Shown here one piece after another: positions 1 to 8,495 of a DNA stretch of 64,000 nucleotides. The position numbers and the translations under genes are program-made. Positions within the stretch are counted from its first letter, which is position 1; each line of letters begins with the position of its first letter. This DNA comes from Caulobacter flavus (GTDB lineage Bacteria > Pseudomonadota > Alphaproteobacteria > Caulobacterales > Caulobacteraceae). Under the pieces are notes generated by a model, which saw only the letters and a program-made list of their open reading frames with translations, ran no database searches and had not been told where the DNA came from. The stretch is from positions 3,942,001-4,006,000 of the forward strand of contig NZ_CP026100.1 of the NCBI RefSeq assembly GCF_003722335.1, written 5' to 3'.

Positions 1-843
1 CGTCTGGCTGGCGGCGACCGACGCGGTCTCGTCGGCCATCAGGATCTGCGCCTCCGGAATGGCCAGGAACGGCGTGTTGACGCCGCCGTCGACGTGCATC
101 TCGCTGACCGGCTGTCCGTCGGCGTCGCGCGCGACGATGAGCACGGGCGGAAACACCCCGGGGATGGCGGCCGAGGCCAGCAGCACGTCCTTGAACAGCC
201 GGTGGGCCTGGGGCGTGTCCTGCGAGGCCAGCTTGCCCATGTCCCAGATCACCGTCTGCTGGCTGTCAAGATTGGTGGTCGCCACCAGCAGGCGGCGACC
301 GGCGGCGTGCTCGCGGGCGATCGCCGCCAGCATCTCCGGCGAGACCTGCTCGTCGATCAGCTGGCGCAGGGCCTGGGCGCTGAACAGGCTGGGTCGCACC
401 AGAGCTCCGAAATTGCCCATGCTGAGCAGCCGCGCCGCGCCGGCGCCGGTGTAGGCGTCGCGGAGCCGGGCGTCCCACCCAGGCCCCAGGAAGGCGAATG
501 GCGCGGCCAGGGCGCCGGTGCTGACGCCGGTGACCACGTCGAAGCGCGGCCGGTCTCCGCGCTCGCTCCAGCCAATCAGGACGCCGGCGCCGTAGGCCCC
601 GTTCGCGCCCCCGCCGGACAGGGCCAGCACCGCGACCGGCCCCTCGCCCTCGATGGTCTTGGCCATCTGCTGGTCGAACGCGTGCAGGTCGTCGAGCTTG
701 CCGGCGTCCATGCGGACGTCGGGCGCGATCACCATCTGGGCGCTCGTCGGTCTTGGCGGCGCATTGGGCCGCGCCAGCGAGCCGCAGCCCGTCAGCAGCA
801 GGCCCGCCGCCAGCGCCGCGAACACGCGGCTCATGCCAGGCAT
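1..843 (-). CDS. Patatin-like phospholipase lipoprotein (3' end outside window)
   Basis: The reading frame stays open to the window edge, giving 281 residues without a stop. It begins MPGMSRVFAA and has a lipobox ending at Cys20 (LLLTGC), so it is probably an envelope lipoprotein. Patatin hallmarks are visible: a glycine-rich oxyanion-hole loop GGGANGAYGAG at about residues 77-87, the nucleophile motif GVSTG with Ser108, and the second dyad residue in DGG at Asp252. The family hydrolyses lipid acyl esters; the substrate here is unknown. The start is supported by AAGGGG six bases upstream; ATG at 834 is an alternative. It lies 22 bp after the efflux outer-membrane gene on the same strand and is probably the last or near-last gene of that operon. 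Confidence 0.85.
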   Translation of the reverse strand, partial: MPGMSRVFAALAAGLLLTGCGSLARPNAPPRPTSAQMVIAPDVRMDAGKLDDLHAFDQQMAKTIEGEGPVAVLALSGGGANGAYGAGVLIGWSERGDRPRFDVVTGVSTGALAAPFAFLGPGWDARLRDAYTGAGAARLLSMGNFGALVRPSLFSAQALRQLIDEQVSPEMLAAIAREHAAGRRLLVATTNLDSQQTVIWDMGKLASQDTPQAHRLFKDVLLASAAIPGVFPPVLIVARDADGQPVSEMHVDGGVNTPFLAIPEAQILMADETASVAASQT

Positions 844-865
844 GATGGACCCCTTGCCCGACATG

Positions 866-2254
866 TCAGTCCTCGGCGCGGCCGACCGGACCGCCGAGCG
901 CCCGGTAGAGGTTGATCGAGGCGACGGCCTGTTCCTGGCGCAGCTGGATGAGGGTCTGCCTGGCAGCATAGAGGCTGCGCTGGGCGTCGAGCAGCTCGAT
1001 CCGGTTCTCGACGCCGGCCCGGAAGCGGCGCTGCGAGAGATCGGCCCGACGCTCGGCTGCGGCGACGACGCCGACCTGGGCCCCGATCTGGCCGCCATAG
1101 GTGGCGCGGGCGGCCAGGCCGTCGGCCACTTCCCGGAACGCCGTCTGGATCGCCTTCTCGTAGGCCGCGACCGCTTGGCCGCCGCGCGCGTCGGCCACGG
1201 CGTGCTGGGCGCGCAGCCGTCCGCCCTGGAACAGCGGCAGCGAGACCTGCGGCGTCCAGGTCCAGGTGCGCGACGCGCCGTCGAACAGTCGGTCGAGATC
1301 GCCCGAGGCGAAGCCGTACTGGCCGGTCAGCGACACCGTCGGAAAGAACGCCGCCCTGGCGGCGCGGACGTCGGCCTGGGCGGCCTTCAGGCGCTGTTCG
1401 GCCTGGAGGATATCGGGGCGGCGGGCCAGCAGGTCGGACGGCAGCCCGGCGGCGATCTCCACCAGCACCGGCTGCTCGGCCAGGGGCGTCGGCGCGGGCA
1501 GGTCGGCCGGCAGCGGCGCGCCGACCACCAGGACCAGGGCGTTCAGGGCTTGCCGATGCCCCCGCTCGGCCGCTTCCAGCTCGGCCTGCGCGGTCCTGGC
1601 CTGGCCCTCGGCCTGGGCCAGTTCGACGCTGTCGGCCTGGCCGGCCGCCTTCAGGCGGCGGGTCAGGTCGAGGGACGCCGACCAGTCCCTGACGGTCGCG
1701 CGGGTCAGTTGCAGGCGCTCGTCCGCCGCGCGTTCAGCCAGGTAGGCCTCGGCCACGGCCGAGACCAGGGCGATGCGGGCGGCGCGAGCCCCCTCCTCCG
1801 CGGCCAGGTAGGTCGCGAAGGCGCCTTGCGACTGGGCCCGCAGACGGCCGAACAGATCGAGCTCGAACGCCGTCAGCGAAACGCCGACCTGGGTCGTCTC
1901 GGGCGCCATCCCCTGCATCATCGGCTGGCGCGCGCCCGAGTGCTGGGCAGAGGCCTGGACCTGCGGGAAGAACGAGGCGTCCTGGGCCCGCGACTGGGCC
2001 CGCGCCGCCTGGACTTCCAGCAGGGCCGAGCGCAGGTCGCGGCTTTCGACCAGCGACAGCTCGACCAGCCGCCGCAGGCGCTCGTCGCGAACCACCGACG
2101 TCCAGTCGAGGTCGGCGACGGCGGTTCCGGCGGTCGGCCCAGCCGGATAGGCCGCCGGCAGGACGCTGAGGTCGGGCTTGCGCTCCGGGTAGGACTGGCA
2201 GGCCGCCAGGCTCAGCGCGGCGAGGCTCGCCGCCAGGAGGTGGATGCGGTTCAT
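866..2254 (-). CDS. NodT/OprM-family outer-membrane efflux lipoprotein
   Basis: 462 residues. The signal peptide ends in lipobox LAAC with Cys19, followed by two TolC/OEP repeats rich in Ala, Gln and Arg (coiled-coil hairpins) and the motif LLARRPDILQAEQRL typical of NodT/OprM channel proteins. It should form the trimeric outer-membrane duct of the RND pump encoded immediately upstream, since its ATG is only 2 bp past the pump stop codon. The open frame runs far upstream of this ATG, but that extension is the shadow of the pump gene and has no signal sequence. Substrates cannot be inferred. Confidence 0.93.
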   Translation of the reverse strand: MNRIHLLAASLAALSLAACQSYPERKPDLSVLPAAYPAGPTAGTAVADLDWTSVVRDERLRRLVELSLVESRDLRSALLEVQAARAQSRAQDASFFPQVQASAQHSGARQPMMQGMAPETTQVGVSLTAFELDLFGRLRAQSQGAFATYLAAEEGARAARIALVSAVAEAYLAERAADERLQLTRATVRDWSASLDLTRRLKAAGQADSVELAQAEGQARTAQAELEAAERGHRQALNALVLVVGAPLPADLPAPTPLAEQPVLVEIAAGLPSDLLARRPDILQAEQRLKAAQADVRAARAAFFPTVSLTGQYGFASGDLDRLFDGASRTWTWTPQVSLPLFQGGRLRAQHAVADARGGQAVAAYEKAIQTAFREVADGLAARATYGGQIGAQVGVVAAAERRADLSQRRFRAGVENRIELLDAQRSLYAARQTLIQLRQEQAVASINLYRALGGPVGRAED

Positions 2255-2256
2255 GC

Positions 2257-5200
2257 TCAGGCTCCCTTGCCCGATTGGCCGCGCGACCAGCGCGGCAGGC
2301 GTACGCCCTTGAGGCGCTCGCTCAGATGGCTCGCCGTGGTCAGCACGAAGACGAAGAAGACCGGGACGAAGAAGATCGCCAGGAAGGTGGCCGTCAGCAT
2401 GCCGCCGAACACGCCCGTGCCGATCGAGTGCTGGGTGGCGGCGCTGGCGCCGGCGGCGATCATCAGGGGCACCACGCCCAGGGTGAAGGCCAGCGACGTC
2501 ATGATGATCGGCCGCAGGCGCAGGCGGGCCGCCTCGATGGTCGCCTCGACCAGTCCCTTGCCGCCTTCGCGCAGTTGCTTGGCGAACTCGACGATCAGGA
2601 TGGCGTTCTTCGCCGACAGGCCGATGATCGTGATCATGCCGACCTTGAAGAACACGTCGTTGGGCAGGCCCCGGATCATGGTGGCGGCCACGGCGCCGAT
2701 CAGGCCCAGGGGCACGACCAGCATCACCGACACCGGGATGGTCCAGCTTTCGTAGAGGGCGGCCAGCACCAGGAAGACCACCAGCATAGACAGCACCATC
2801 AGCATCGGCGCCTCGTTGCCGCTCTGGCGCTCCTGCAGCGACTGGCCGGTCCAGGCCACCGAGAAGCCGGGCGGCAGCTGCTGGGCCAGGCGCTCCATCT
2901 CGGCCATGGCCTCGCCGCTCGACACGCCGGGCGCCGCGCTGCCGGAGATGCGCGAGGACAGGTAGCCGTTGTAGCGGACCAGCTGCAGCGGGGTTTCTTC
3001 CCACTGCGGGGTGACGAAGGCGCTTAGCGGGACCATGCCGCCCGAGCGGTTCTTCACGTAGAGGCCCAGCACGTCCTGGATCTGCATGCGGGCGGTCGGC
3101 TCGGCCTGGACGATCACCTGCTGCATGCGGCCGTTGTTGGGGAAGTCGTTGACGTAGGCCGAGCCCATCGCCGCCGAGAGGGTCTCGCTGATGACGGCGA
3201 ACGACACGCCCAGGGCCTCGGCCTTCTCGCAGTCGATGGCCAGGTGCAGGCTGGCGCCGTCGGGCAGGCCGTCGGGATAGACCATGGCCAGCTTGGGGCT
3301 GGTCGCGGCCAGTTCCAGCAGCTTGGCCTGGGCCGCGCCGAGCGCCGCCGGGCCCTGGCCGCGCACGTCCTGCAGGCGCATGGCGAAGCCGGACGAGGTG
3401 CCCAGTTCGGCGATGGCCGGCGGGTTCAGGGCCATCACCGTGCCGTCCTTGACGCCGGCCATGGCTTCCTGGACCGAGGCGATTTCCTCGTTGACGGTCG
3501 CGCCCTTGCGCTTGTCCCAATCGGTCATGTTGGTGAAGGCCATGGCCGCGTTCTGGCCCGAGCCGGAGAAGCCGAAGCCGATGATCGAGGTGTTGCCCGC
3601 GATCGCCTCGCGCTTGGCCAGGTGGTCCTCGTACTGCTTGATGACCGCCCGGGTGCGCTCTGCGGTGGCGTCGGCCGGCAGGGTGAACATGGTCATGAAG
3701 CTTCCCTGGTCCTCGTCGGGCAGGAAGGCGCCGGGCAGGCGCGTGAAGCTGAAGCCCAGCGCAGCGACCAGGGCGACGAAGACCAGCATGGCCCGACCCG
3801 TGCGCTTGACCAGCCCGGTCACGCCTTTAGCGTAGCCTTCGGTCATGCGGTCGAAGTGGCGGTTGAACCAGCCGAAGAAGCCCTTCTTCTCATGGTGGCT
3901 GGGATCGACCGGCTTGAGGATCGTGGCGCACAGGGCCGGCGTCAGGGTCAGGGCCAGCAGGGCCGAGAACAGGATCGAGGTGGCCATTGCCAGGCTGAAC
4001 TGGCGATAGATCGCCCCCACCGAGCCCGAGGCGAAGGCCATCGGGATGAACACGGCCGACAGCACCAGGGTGATCCCGACGACCGCGCCGGTGATCTCCT
4101 TCATCGCCTTCTGGGTGGCGGCCTTGGGCGACAGGCCCTCGGTGACCATGATCCGCTCGACGTTCTCGACCACGACGATGGCGTCGTCGACGATGATGCC
4201 GATCGCCAGCACCATGCCGAACATGGTCAGAACGTTGATCGAGAAGCCGGTCATCAGCATCACCGCCAGCGCGCCCATCAGGGCGATCGGCGCGACGATC
4301 GAGGGGATCAGGGTGTAGCGGACGTTCTGCAGGAACAGGAACATCACCAGGAACACCAGCGCCATGGCCTCGATCAGGGTGTGCAGCACCTTCTCGATCG
4401 AGACCTTGACGAAGGGCGCGGTGTCGTAGGGCACCAGATATCCCATGCCCGCGGGCATGGACGGGGCGAGCTCGGCCATGCGGGTGCGGACGGCGTCGGC
4501 GGTCTTCACCGCGTTGGCGCCGGGGGCCAGCTGGACGGCGGCGATGGCCGAGGGCTTTCGGTTGTCGGTGGTCTCGAAGGCGTAGGTCTGCGAGCCCAGT
4601 TCGACCCGGGCCACGTCGCCCAGCGTCAGGCGCGAGCCGTCGGCGTTGGCGCGCAGGGTGATGGCCGAAAACTGCTCGGGGGTCTGAAGTTGGCCCGAGG
4701 CCGTCAGCGGCACGCTGACCAGCTGACCGGCGACGACCGGGGTCTCGCCCAGACGGCCGGGCGCCAGCTGCTGGTTCTGGGAGGCGATGGCGGCGGTGAC
4801 GTCGCCGATCGCCACGTCGTAGGCCACCAGCTTCTGCGGATCGACCCAGACGCGCATGGCGCGTTCGGAGGCGAAGCTCTGCACCTTGCCCACGCCTGGC
4901 AGGCGCTGCAGTTCGTTGACCAGGTTGCGGGCCATGTAGTCGCCCAGCTCCTGCGGGCCGAAGGCGCCGTTGTCGGACACCAGCGACACCATCATCAGGA
5001 AGCCGGACGAGGCGGAGTCGACCGTCACGCCGGTCTGGCGCACGGCCTGCGGCAGGCGCGCCTCGACCGTCTTCAGGCGGTTCTGGACGTCGACCTGCGC
5101 CATCTGCGGGTCGGTGCCCGGACGGAAGGTGACGGTGATCGAGGCCGTGCCGCTCGTGTCGGCCGAGCTCTCGAAATAGAGCAGGTTCTTGACGCTGGAG

Positions 5201-5406
5201 AGCTCGCGCTCGATCGGGGCGATGACGCTGTCGGTCAGGGCCTGGGTGGTGGCGCCCGGATAGGTCGCCGAGATCGAGACGCTGGGCGGCGCCACCGACG
5301 GGAACTGGGCGATCGGCAGGCGCGGGATCGCCAGCAGGCCGGCCAGCACGATGAAGATGGCCAGGACCCATGCGAAGACGGGCCGGTTGATGAAGAACTG
5401 GGACAT
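2257..5406 (-). CDS. RND multidrug efflux pump, inner-membrane HAE1-type transporter
   Basis: 1049 residues, the usual AcrB/MexB length, starting MSQFFINRPVFAWV, the standard N-terminus of the family. The proton-relay Asp407-Asp408 pair sits in GIIVDDAIVVVEN at the same numbering as AcrB. Two large periplasmic porter loops alternate with twelve predicted membrane helices. It exports hydrophobic or amphiphilic compounds using proton-motive force. An in-frame ATG 20 codons upstream lies inside the adaptor gene and gives a poor N-terminus, so it was not chosen. The adaptor gene lies 17 bp upstream and the outer-membrane gene 2 bp downstream, giving a complete tripartite operon. Confidence 0.96.
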   Translation of the reverse strand: MSQFFINRPVFAWVLAIFIVLAGLLAIPRLPIAQFPSVAPPSVSISATYPGATTQALTDSVIAPIERELSSVKNLLYFESSADTSGTASITVTFRPGTDPQMAQVDVQNRLKTVEARLPQAVRQTGVTVDSASSGFLMMVSLVSDNGAFGPQELGDYMARNLVNELQRLPGVGKVQSFASERAMRVWVDPQKLVAYDVAIGDVTAAIASQNQQLAPGRLGETPVVAGQLVSVPLTASGQLQTPEQFSAITLRANADGSRLTLGDVARVELGSQTYAFETTDNRKPSAIAAVQLAPGANAVKTADAVRTRMAELAPSMPAGMGYLVPYDTAPFVKVSIEKVLHTLIEAMALVFLVMFLFLQNVRYTLIPSIVAPIALMGALAVMLMTGFSINVLTMFGMVLAIGIIVDDAIVVVENVERIMVTEGLSPKAATQKAMKEITGAVVGITLVLSAVFIPMAFASGSVGAIYRQFSLAMATSILFSALLALTLTPALCATILKPVDPSHHEKKGFFGWFNRHFDRMTEGYAKGVTGLVKRTGRAMLVFVALVAALGFSFTRLPGAFLPDEDQGSFMTMFTLPADATAERTRAVIKQYEDHLAKREAIAGNTSIIGFGFSGSGQNAAMAFTNMTDWDKRKGATVNEEIASVQEAMAGVKDGTVMALNPPAIAELGTSSGFAMRLQDVRGQGPAALGAAQAKLLELAATSPKLAMVYPDGLPDGASLHLAIDCEKAEALGVSFAVISETLSAAMGSAYVNDFPNNGRMQQVIVQAEPTARMQIQDVLGLYVKNRSGGMVPLSAFVTPQWEETPLQLVRYNGYLSSRISGSAAPGVSSGEAMAEMERLAQQLPPGFSVAWTGQSLQERQSGNEAPMLMVLSMLVVFLVLAALYESWTIPVSVMLVVPLGLIGAVAATMIRGLPNDVFFKVGMITIIGLSAKNAILIVEFAKQLREGGKGLVEATIEAARLRLRPIIMTSLAFTLGVVPLMIAAGASAATQHSIGTGVFGGMLTATFLAIFFVPVFFVFVLTTASHLSERLKGVRLPRWSRGQSGKGA

Positions 5407-5423
5407 CGGGACGGGCTTTCGGA

Positions 5424-6566
5424 TCAGCGCTGGGCGGCGGGCTGGGACGCCGCGGCGGACTTCCACGCCGTGGCCTTCACCGGCGCGCCGGGCGCCAGGC
5501 GGTCGCGGCCTTCGACGATCACCCGCTCGCCGACGTCGAGGCCGCCGAGGATGACGTACTGGTTGTCGATGACCGGGCCGGCCGTCACGGGCCTGGGCTC
5601 GGGCGCGCCGGTTCCCTTCAGCACCATCACCTGGGCCTTGCCGCCGGAGAAGAACACGGCCTGCTGGGGCAGCCGCACGGCGCTCTTCAGCCCACCGTCG
5701 GGCAGGCGCACGCGGACGAACATGCCCGGCAGCAGGCTGTGGCCGGCGTTGTCGACCAGCACGCGCGCCCGCAGGTCGCCTGTGCCGGGGTCGACCGCCA
5801 GTTCGGAGAACAGCAGCTTGCCCCGCAGGCCCGTAGCGCCGCCGTTGGCGTCGAGGATCTCCACGCTCGCGCCGCCGGAACCGCCCGACTTCTGCAGCTC
5901 GAGCATGCGGGCGGCAGGCTGGCGCACGTCGACGAACACCTGGTCGATCTGCTGGACGGTCGCCAGGGCCTCGGTCGCGCCCTGGCTGACCAGCGCGCCC
6001 TCGGTGACGGCCGACGCGCCGATGCGGCCCGAGATCGGCGCGGTGATGGTGGCGAAGTTCAGGTCCAGGCGCCGGCGCTGGGCCGTGGCCCGGGCCGCGG
6101 CGACCTCGGCTTCGGCCTGTTCCTGGGTGGCGACGGCGGTGTCGAAGGTCTGGCGGCTGACGGCGTCGACTTCCGCCAGCGGCCGCAGGCGGTCGACCTG
6201 CACGCGGGCCAGGTTGCGGGCGGCCTCGGCTCGGCGCAGCGCGGCGACGGCGCTGTCGAGCTCGGCCTGGAACGGCGCGGCGTTGATCTGGAACAGAGGC
6301 GCGCCGGCCTTGACGTCAGCGCCCTCGACGAACAGCCGGCGCTGGATCAGGCCGCCGACCTGGGGCCGGATCTCGGCGATGCGATGGGCCACGACGCGCC
6401 CCGGCAGGTCGCTGGTCAGTTGCACGGGCGAGGCGGCGGCGTCGACGAAGGTCACCTCGGCCATGGCCGGCGCCTGTTCGTCGCCCTGCCCGCCTCCACA
6501 GCCGGCCAGGCCGAGTGAAAGGGCCGCGGCGCCTCCGATGAGGGCCTTGCGCAGGGAGGGATGCAT
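5424..6566 (-). CDS. RND periplasmic adaptor (membrane fusion) lipoprotein
   Basis: 380 residues starting MHPSLRKALIGG, with lipobox LAGC giving acylated Cys23. It has the AcrA/MexA layout: split biotinyl/lipoyl-like domain (VGGLIQRRLFVEGADV, then ATITAPISGRIG), an alpha-hairpin with heptad Ala/Arg/Leu content, a beta-barrel and a membrane-proximal domain ending near GERVIVEGRDRL. It links pump to outer-membrane channel. First gene of the efflux operon; its promoter must lie in the 160-bp gap shared with the divergent response regulator at 6727. A 60-codon upstream extension of the frame is GC-rich shadow sequence and was rejected. Confidence 0.95.
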   Translation of the reverse strand: MHPSLRKALIGGAAALSLGLAGCGGGQGDEQAPAMAEVTFVDAAASPVQLTSDLPGRVVAHRIAEIRPQVGGLIQRRLFVEGADVKAGAPLFQINAAPFQAELDSAVAALRRAEAARNLARVQVDRLRPLAEVDAVSRQTFDTAVATQEQAEAEVAAARATAQRRRLDLNFATITAPISGRIGASAVTEGALVSQGATEALATVQQIDQVFVDVRQPAARMLELQKSGGSGGASVEILDANGGATGLRGKLLFSELAVDPGTGDLRARVLVDNAGHSLLPGMFVRVRLPDGGLKSAVRLPQQAVFFSGGKAQVMVLKGTGAPEPRPVTAGPVIDNQYVILGGLDVGERVIVEGRDRLAPGAPVKATAWKSAAASQPAAQR

Positions 6567-6726
6567 CGACGTCGTTCTCCGGAGGCGCGGATCCGGGGAG
6601 GGCCGCGCGAAGTGAGACGGGCCTTTCCCACGCCTCCGTTTGCGCTGTGTGGAGGGATCGTGGACGAACGATGGACGCGACCTGCCGCGTCTGGCCCGGG
6701 ACCGGCGTCTATGCCAAGCAGTGACG

Positions 6727-7413
6727 ATGAACCCGCTTGCACTCATCGCCGAGGACGAGGCCGCGATCGCCGAAATCCTCGACCGCTATCTGGTCCGCGA
6801 GGGCTTTCGGACCGCGCGCGCCCAGGACGGCCAGGTGGCGTTGGACCTGCACGCCGTGTTGCGGCCCGACATCGTGCTGCTGGACGTGATGATGCCCAAG
6901 CTCGACGGCTGGGCGGTGCTGGGCGAGATCCGCCGGCGCGGTGCGACGCCCGTGGTGATGATGACCGCCCTCGACCAGGACATCGACAAGCTGCAGGGCC
7001 TGCGGATGGGCGCCGACGACTACGTGGTCAAGCCGTTCAACCCCGTCGAGGTCGTGGCGCGCGTGCAGGCGGTGCTGCGGCGCACGGCCGGCATGTCGCC
7101 CGACCGGGTGATCCGGCTGGGTCGGCTGGAGGTCGATCCGACCAGCTACATCGTCGCGGTCCGCTCCGAGGGGGCGCTGAAGCCCCTCGACCTGACCCTG
7201 ACCGAGTTCCGCATCATCGAGTTCATGGCCCGCCACCCAAGGCGGGTGTTCACGCGCGGCGAGCTGGTCGACGCCTGCCTGCCGGGTGAGGAGGTGCTGG
7301 AGCGCACGGTCGACAGCCACATGAGCAAGCTGCGCCACAAACTGAAGACGGCCGGGCTGGGCGACGTGGTCAGCGGCGTGCGCGGCGTCGGCTACCGCCT
7401 GGACATGCACTGA
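6727..7413 (+). CDS. OmpR-family response regulator, BaeR-like
   Basis: 228 residues. The receiver domain has the acidic pair Glu9-Asp10, phosphoacceptor Asp53 in LLDVMMPK, the Thr in MMTALDQ and Lys in VKPFNP. A winged-helix output domain follows (LTLTEFRIIEFMARHP to VRGVGYRLD). Start is ATG at 6727; GTG at 6721 in the same frame is possible. The gene is divergent from the RND efflux operon and overlaps the sensor kinase gene by one base. By analogy with BaeSR-linked pumps it is likely to control the efflux operon; this is inference from position. Confidence 0.92.
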   Translation: MNPLALIAEDEAAIAEILDRYLVREGFRTARAQDGQVALDLHAVLRPDIVLLDVMMPKLDGWAVLGEIRRRGATPVVMMTALDQDIDKLQGLRMGADDYVVKPFNPVEVVARVQAVLRRTAGMSPDRVIRLGRLEVDPTSYIVAVRSEGALKPLDLTLTEFRIIEFMARHPRRVFTRGELVDACLPGEEVLERTVDSHMSKLRHKLKTAGLGDVVSGVRGVGYRLDMH

Positions 7414-8483
7414 TGTTCGGCCTGCACGGACTGACCCGCAAGGTCGCGATCTACATGGCCGTGGTGGCGGCCGGCGGGCTGCTGTCGACCACCGTGGGCT
7501 GGGGCCTGCTCTACTCGCTGTTCGTCAGCCAGGGCCTGATCGCCGACGACATTCCGATGGAGTTCCAGGCCGTCGACTACCTGTCCCTCGCCCTGTCGCT
7601 GGTGCTGGGCCTGGGCACGGCGATCATCGCCGCCCGCAGCCTGACCCGCCGGATCGTCCAGCCGGTGACCCAGATCGCGCAGGCCGCGCGCACCATCACC
7701 ACCGGCGACCTCACTGCCCGGGCCGCCGCCGGCGACCAGAGCCTGGGCGAGATCGCCGACCTCGCCGCCGACTTCAACCACATGGCCGGCTGGCTGGAGG
7801 TGTCCGTCGCCGAGGCCACCCAGTGGAACGCCACGATCGCCCACGAGCTGCGCACGCCCCTCACCGTCCTGAACGGCCTGCTGCAGGGCGCCGCCGACGG
7901 GGTGTTCGAGAAGGACGACGCCTGGACGGCCATGCTGCGCACCCAGGTCGACGGCCTGACCCGGCTGGTCGAGGACCTGCGGGTTCTGAGCCTGGAAGAG
8001 AGCGGCCACTTCCACCTGCGGTTCGAGGTCGTGAACCTGGCCGCGATCGCCGCGCCGCTGCGGGTGCTCTACGATCCGGTGCTGGCGCAGTCCGGGCTGG
8101 TCCCGCGCTGGACCCTGCCCGACGTCGAGGTGGCCGGCGATCCCTCGCGCATTCGCCAGGCGGCCCTGGCGCTGCTGGAGAACGCCCGCATCCACGCCGC
8201 GCCCGGCCCGCTTGAGATCTCTATCGAGACGCGCGGCGACCAGGTCGTGTTCAGCGTCGCCGACGCCGGCCCCGGGGTGCCCGAGGAGACGGCCAACAGC
8301 ATCTTCGCCCCATTCAAGCGCGGCCGGGCCGACGGCAACGGCTCGGGTCTCGGCCTGGCCGTGGTCCGCTCGATCGCCCGCGCGCATGGCGGAGAGGCGA
8401 TGCTCGCGCCCTCGCCGCTCGGCGGCTCCAGCTTCGCGTTCTGGCTGCCGCTGATCCGCGAGGATGTCGAGCCGGGCGCCTAG
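7413..8483 (+). CDS. Sensor histidine kinase paired with the BaeR-like regulator
   Basis: 356 residues. A first transmembrane helix lies around residues 11-38, a short periplasmic segment of about 20 residues follows, and a second helix lies near 56-75. A HAMP segment comes next (RRIVQPVTQIAQAA), then a HisKA motif AHELRTPLT with phosphoacceptor His144. The HATPase domain has an N-box (ALLENARIHA), a G1 box (DAGPGVP) and a G2 box (GSGLGLAVV). The very short periplasmic loop suggests sensing in or near the membrane. Its ATG overlaps the regulator stop codon, so the two are translationally coupled. Its 3' end abuts the convergent HlyD-type gene with a 12-bp gap and no visible terminator. Confidence 0.92.
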   Translation: MFGLHGLTRKVAIYMAVVAAGGLLSTTVGWGLLYSLFVSQGLIADDIPMEFQAVDYLSLALSLVLGLGTAIIAARSLTRRIVQPVTQIAQAARTITTGDLTARAAAGDQSLGEIADLAADFNHMAGWLEVSVAEATQWNATIAHELRTPLTVLNGLLQGAADGVFEKDDAWTAMLRTQVDGLTRLVEDLRVLSLEESGHFHLRFEVVNLAAIAAPLRVLYDPVLAQSGLVPRWTLPDVEVAGDPSRIRQAALALLENARIHAAPGPLEISIETRGDQVVFSVADAGPGVPEETANSIFAPFKRGRADGNGSGLGLAVVRSIARAHGGEAMLAPSPLGGSSFAFWLPLIREDVEPGA

Positions 8484-8495
8484 CGCCTCGGGCCC

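Noticed and set aside
3244..6615. A 1123-codon plus-strand frame opposite the RND pump and adaptor
   Set aside because: Rich in Gly, Arg, Gln and His as expected for the antisense of high-GC genes; the minus strand encodes unmistakable AcrB and AcrA homologues.
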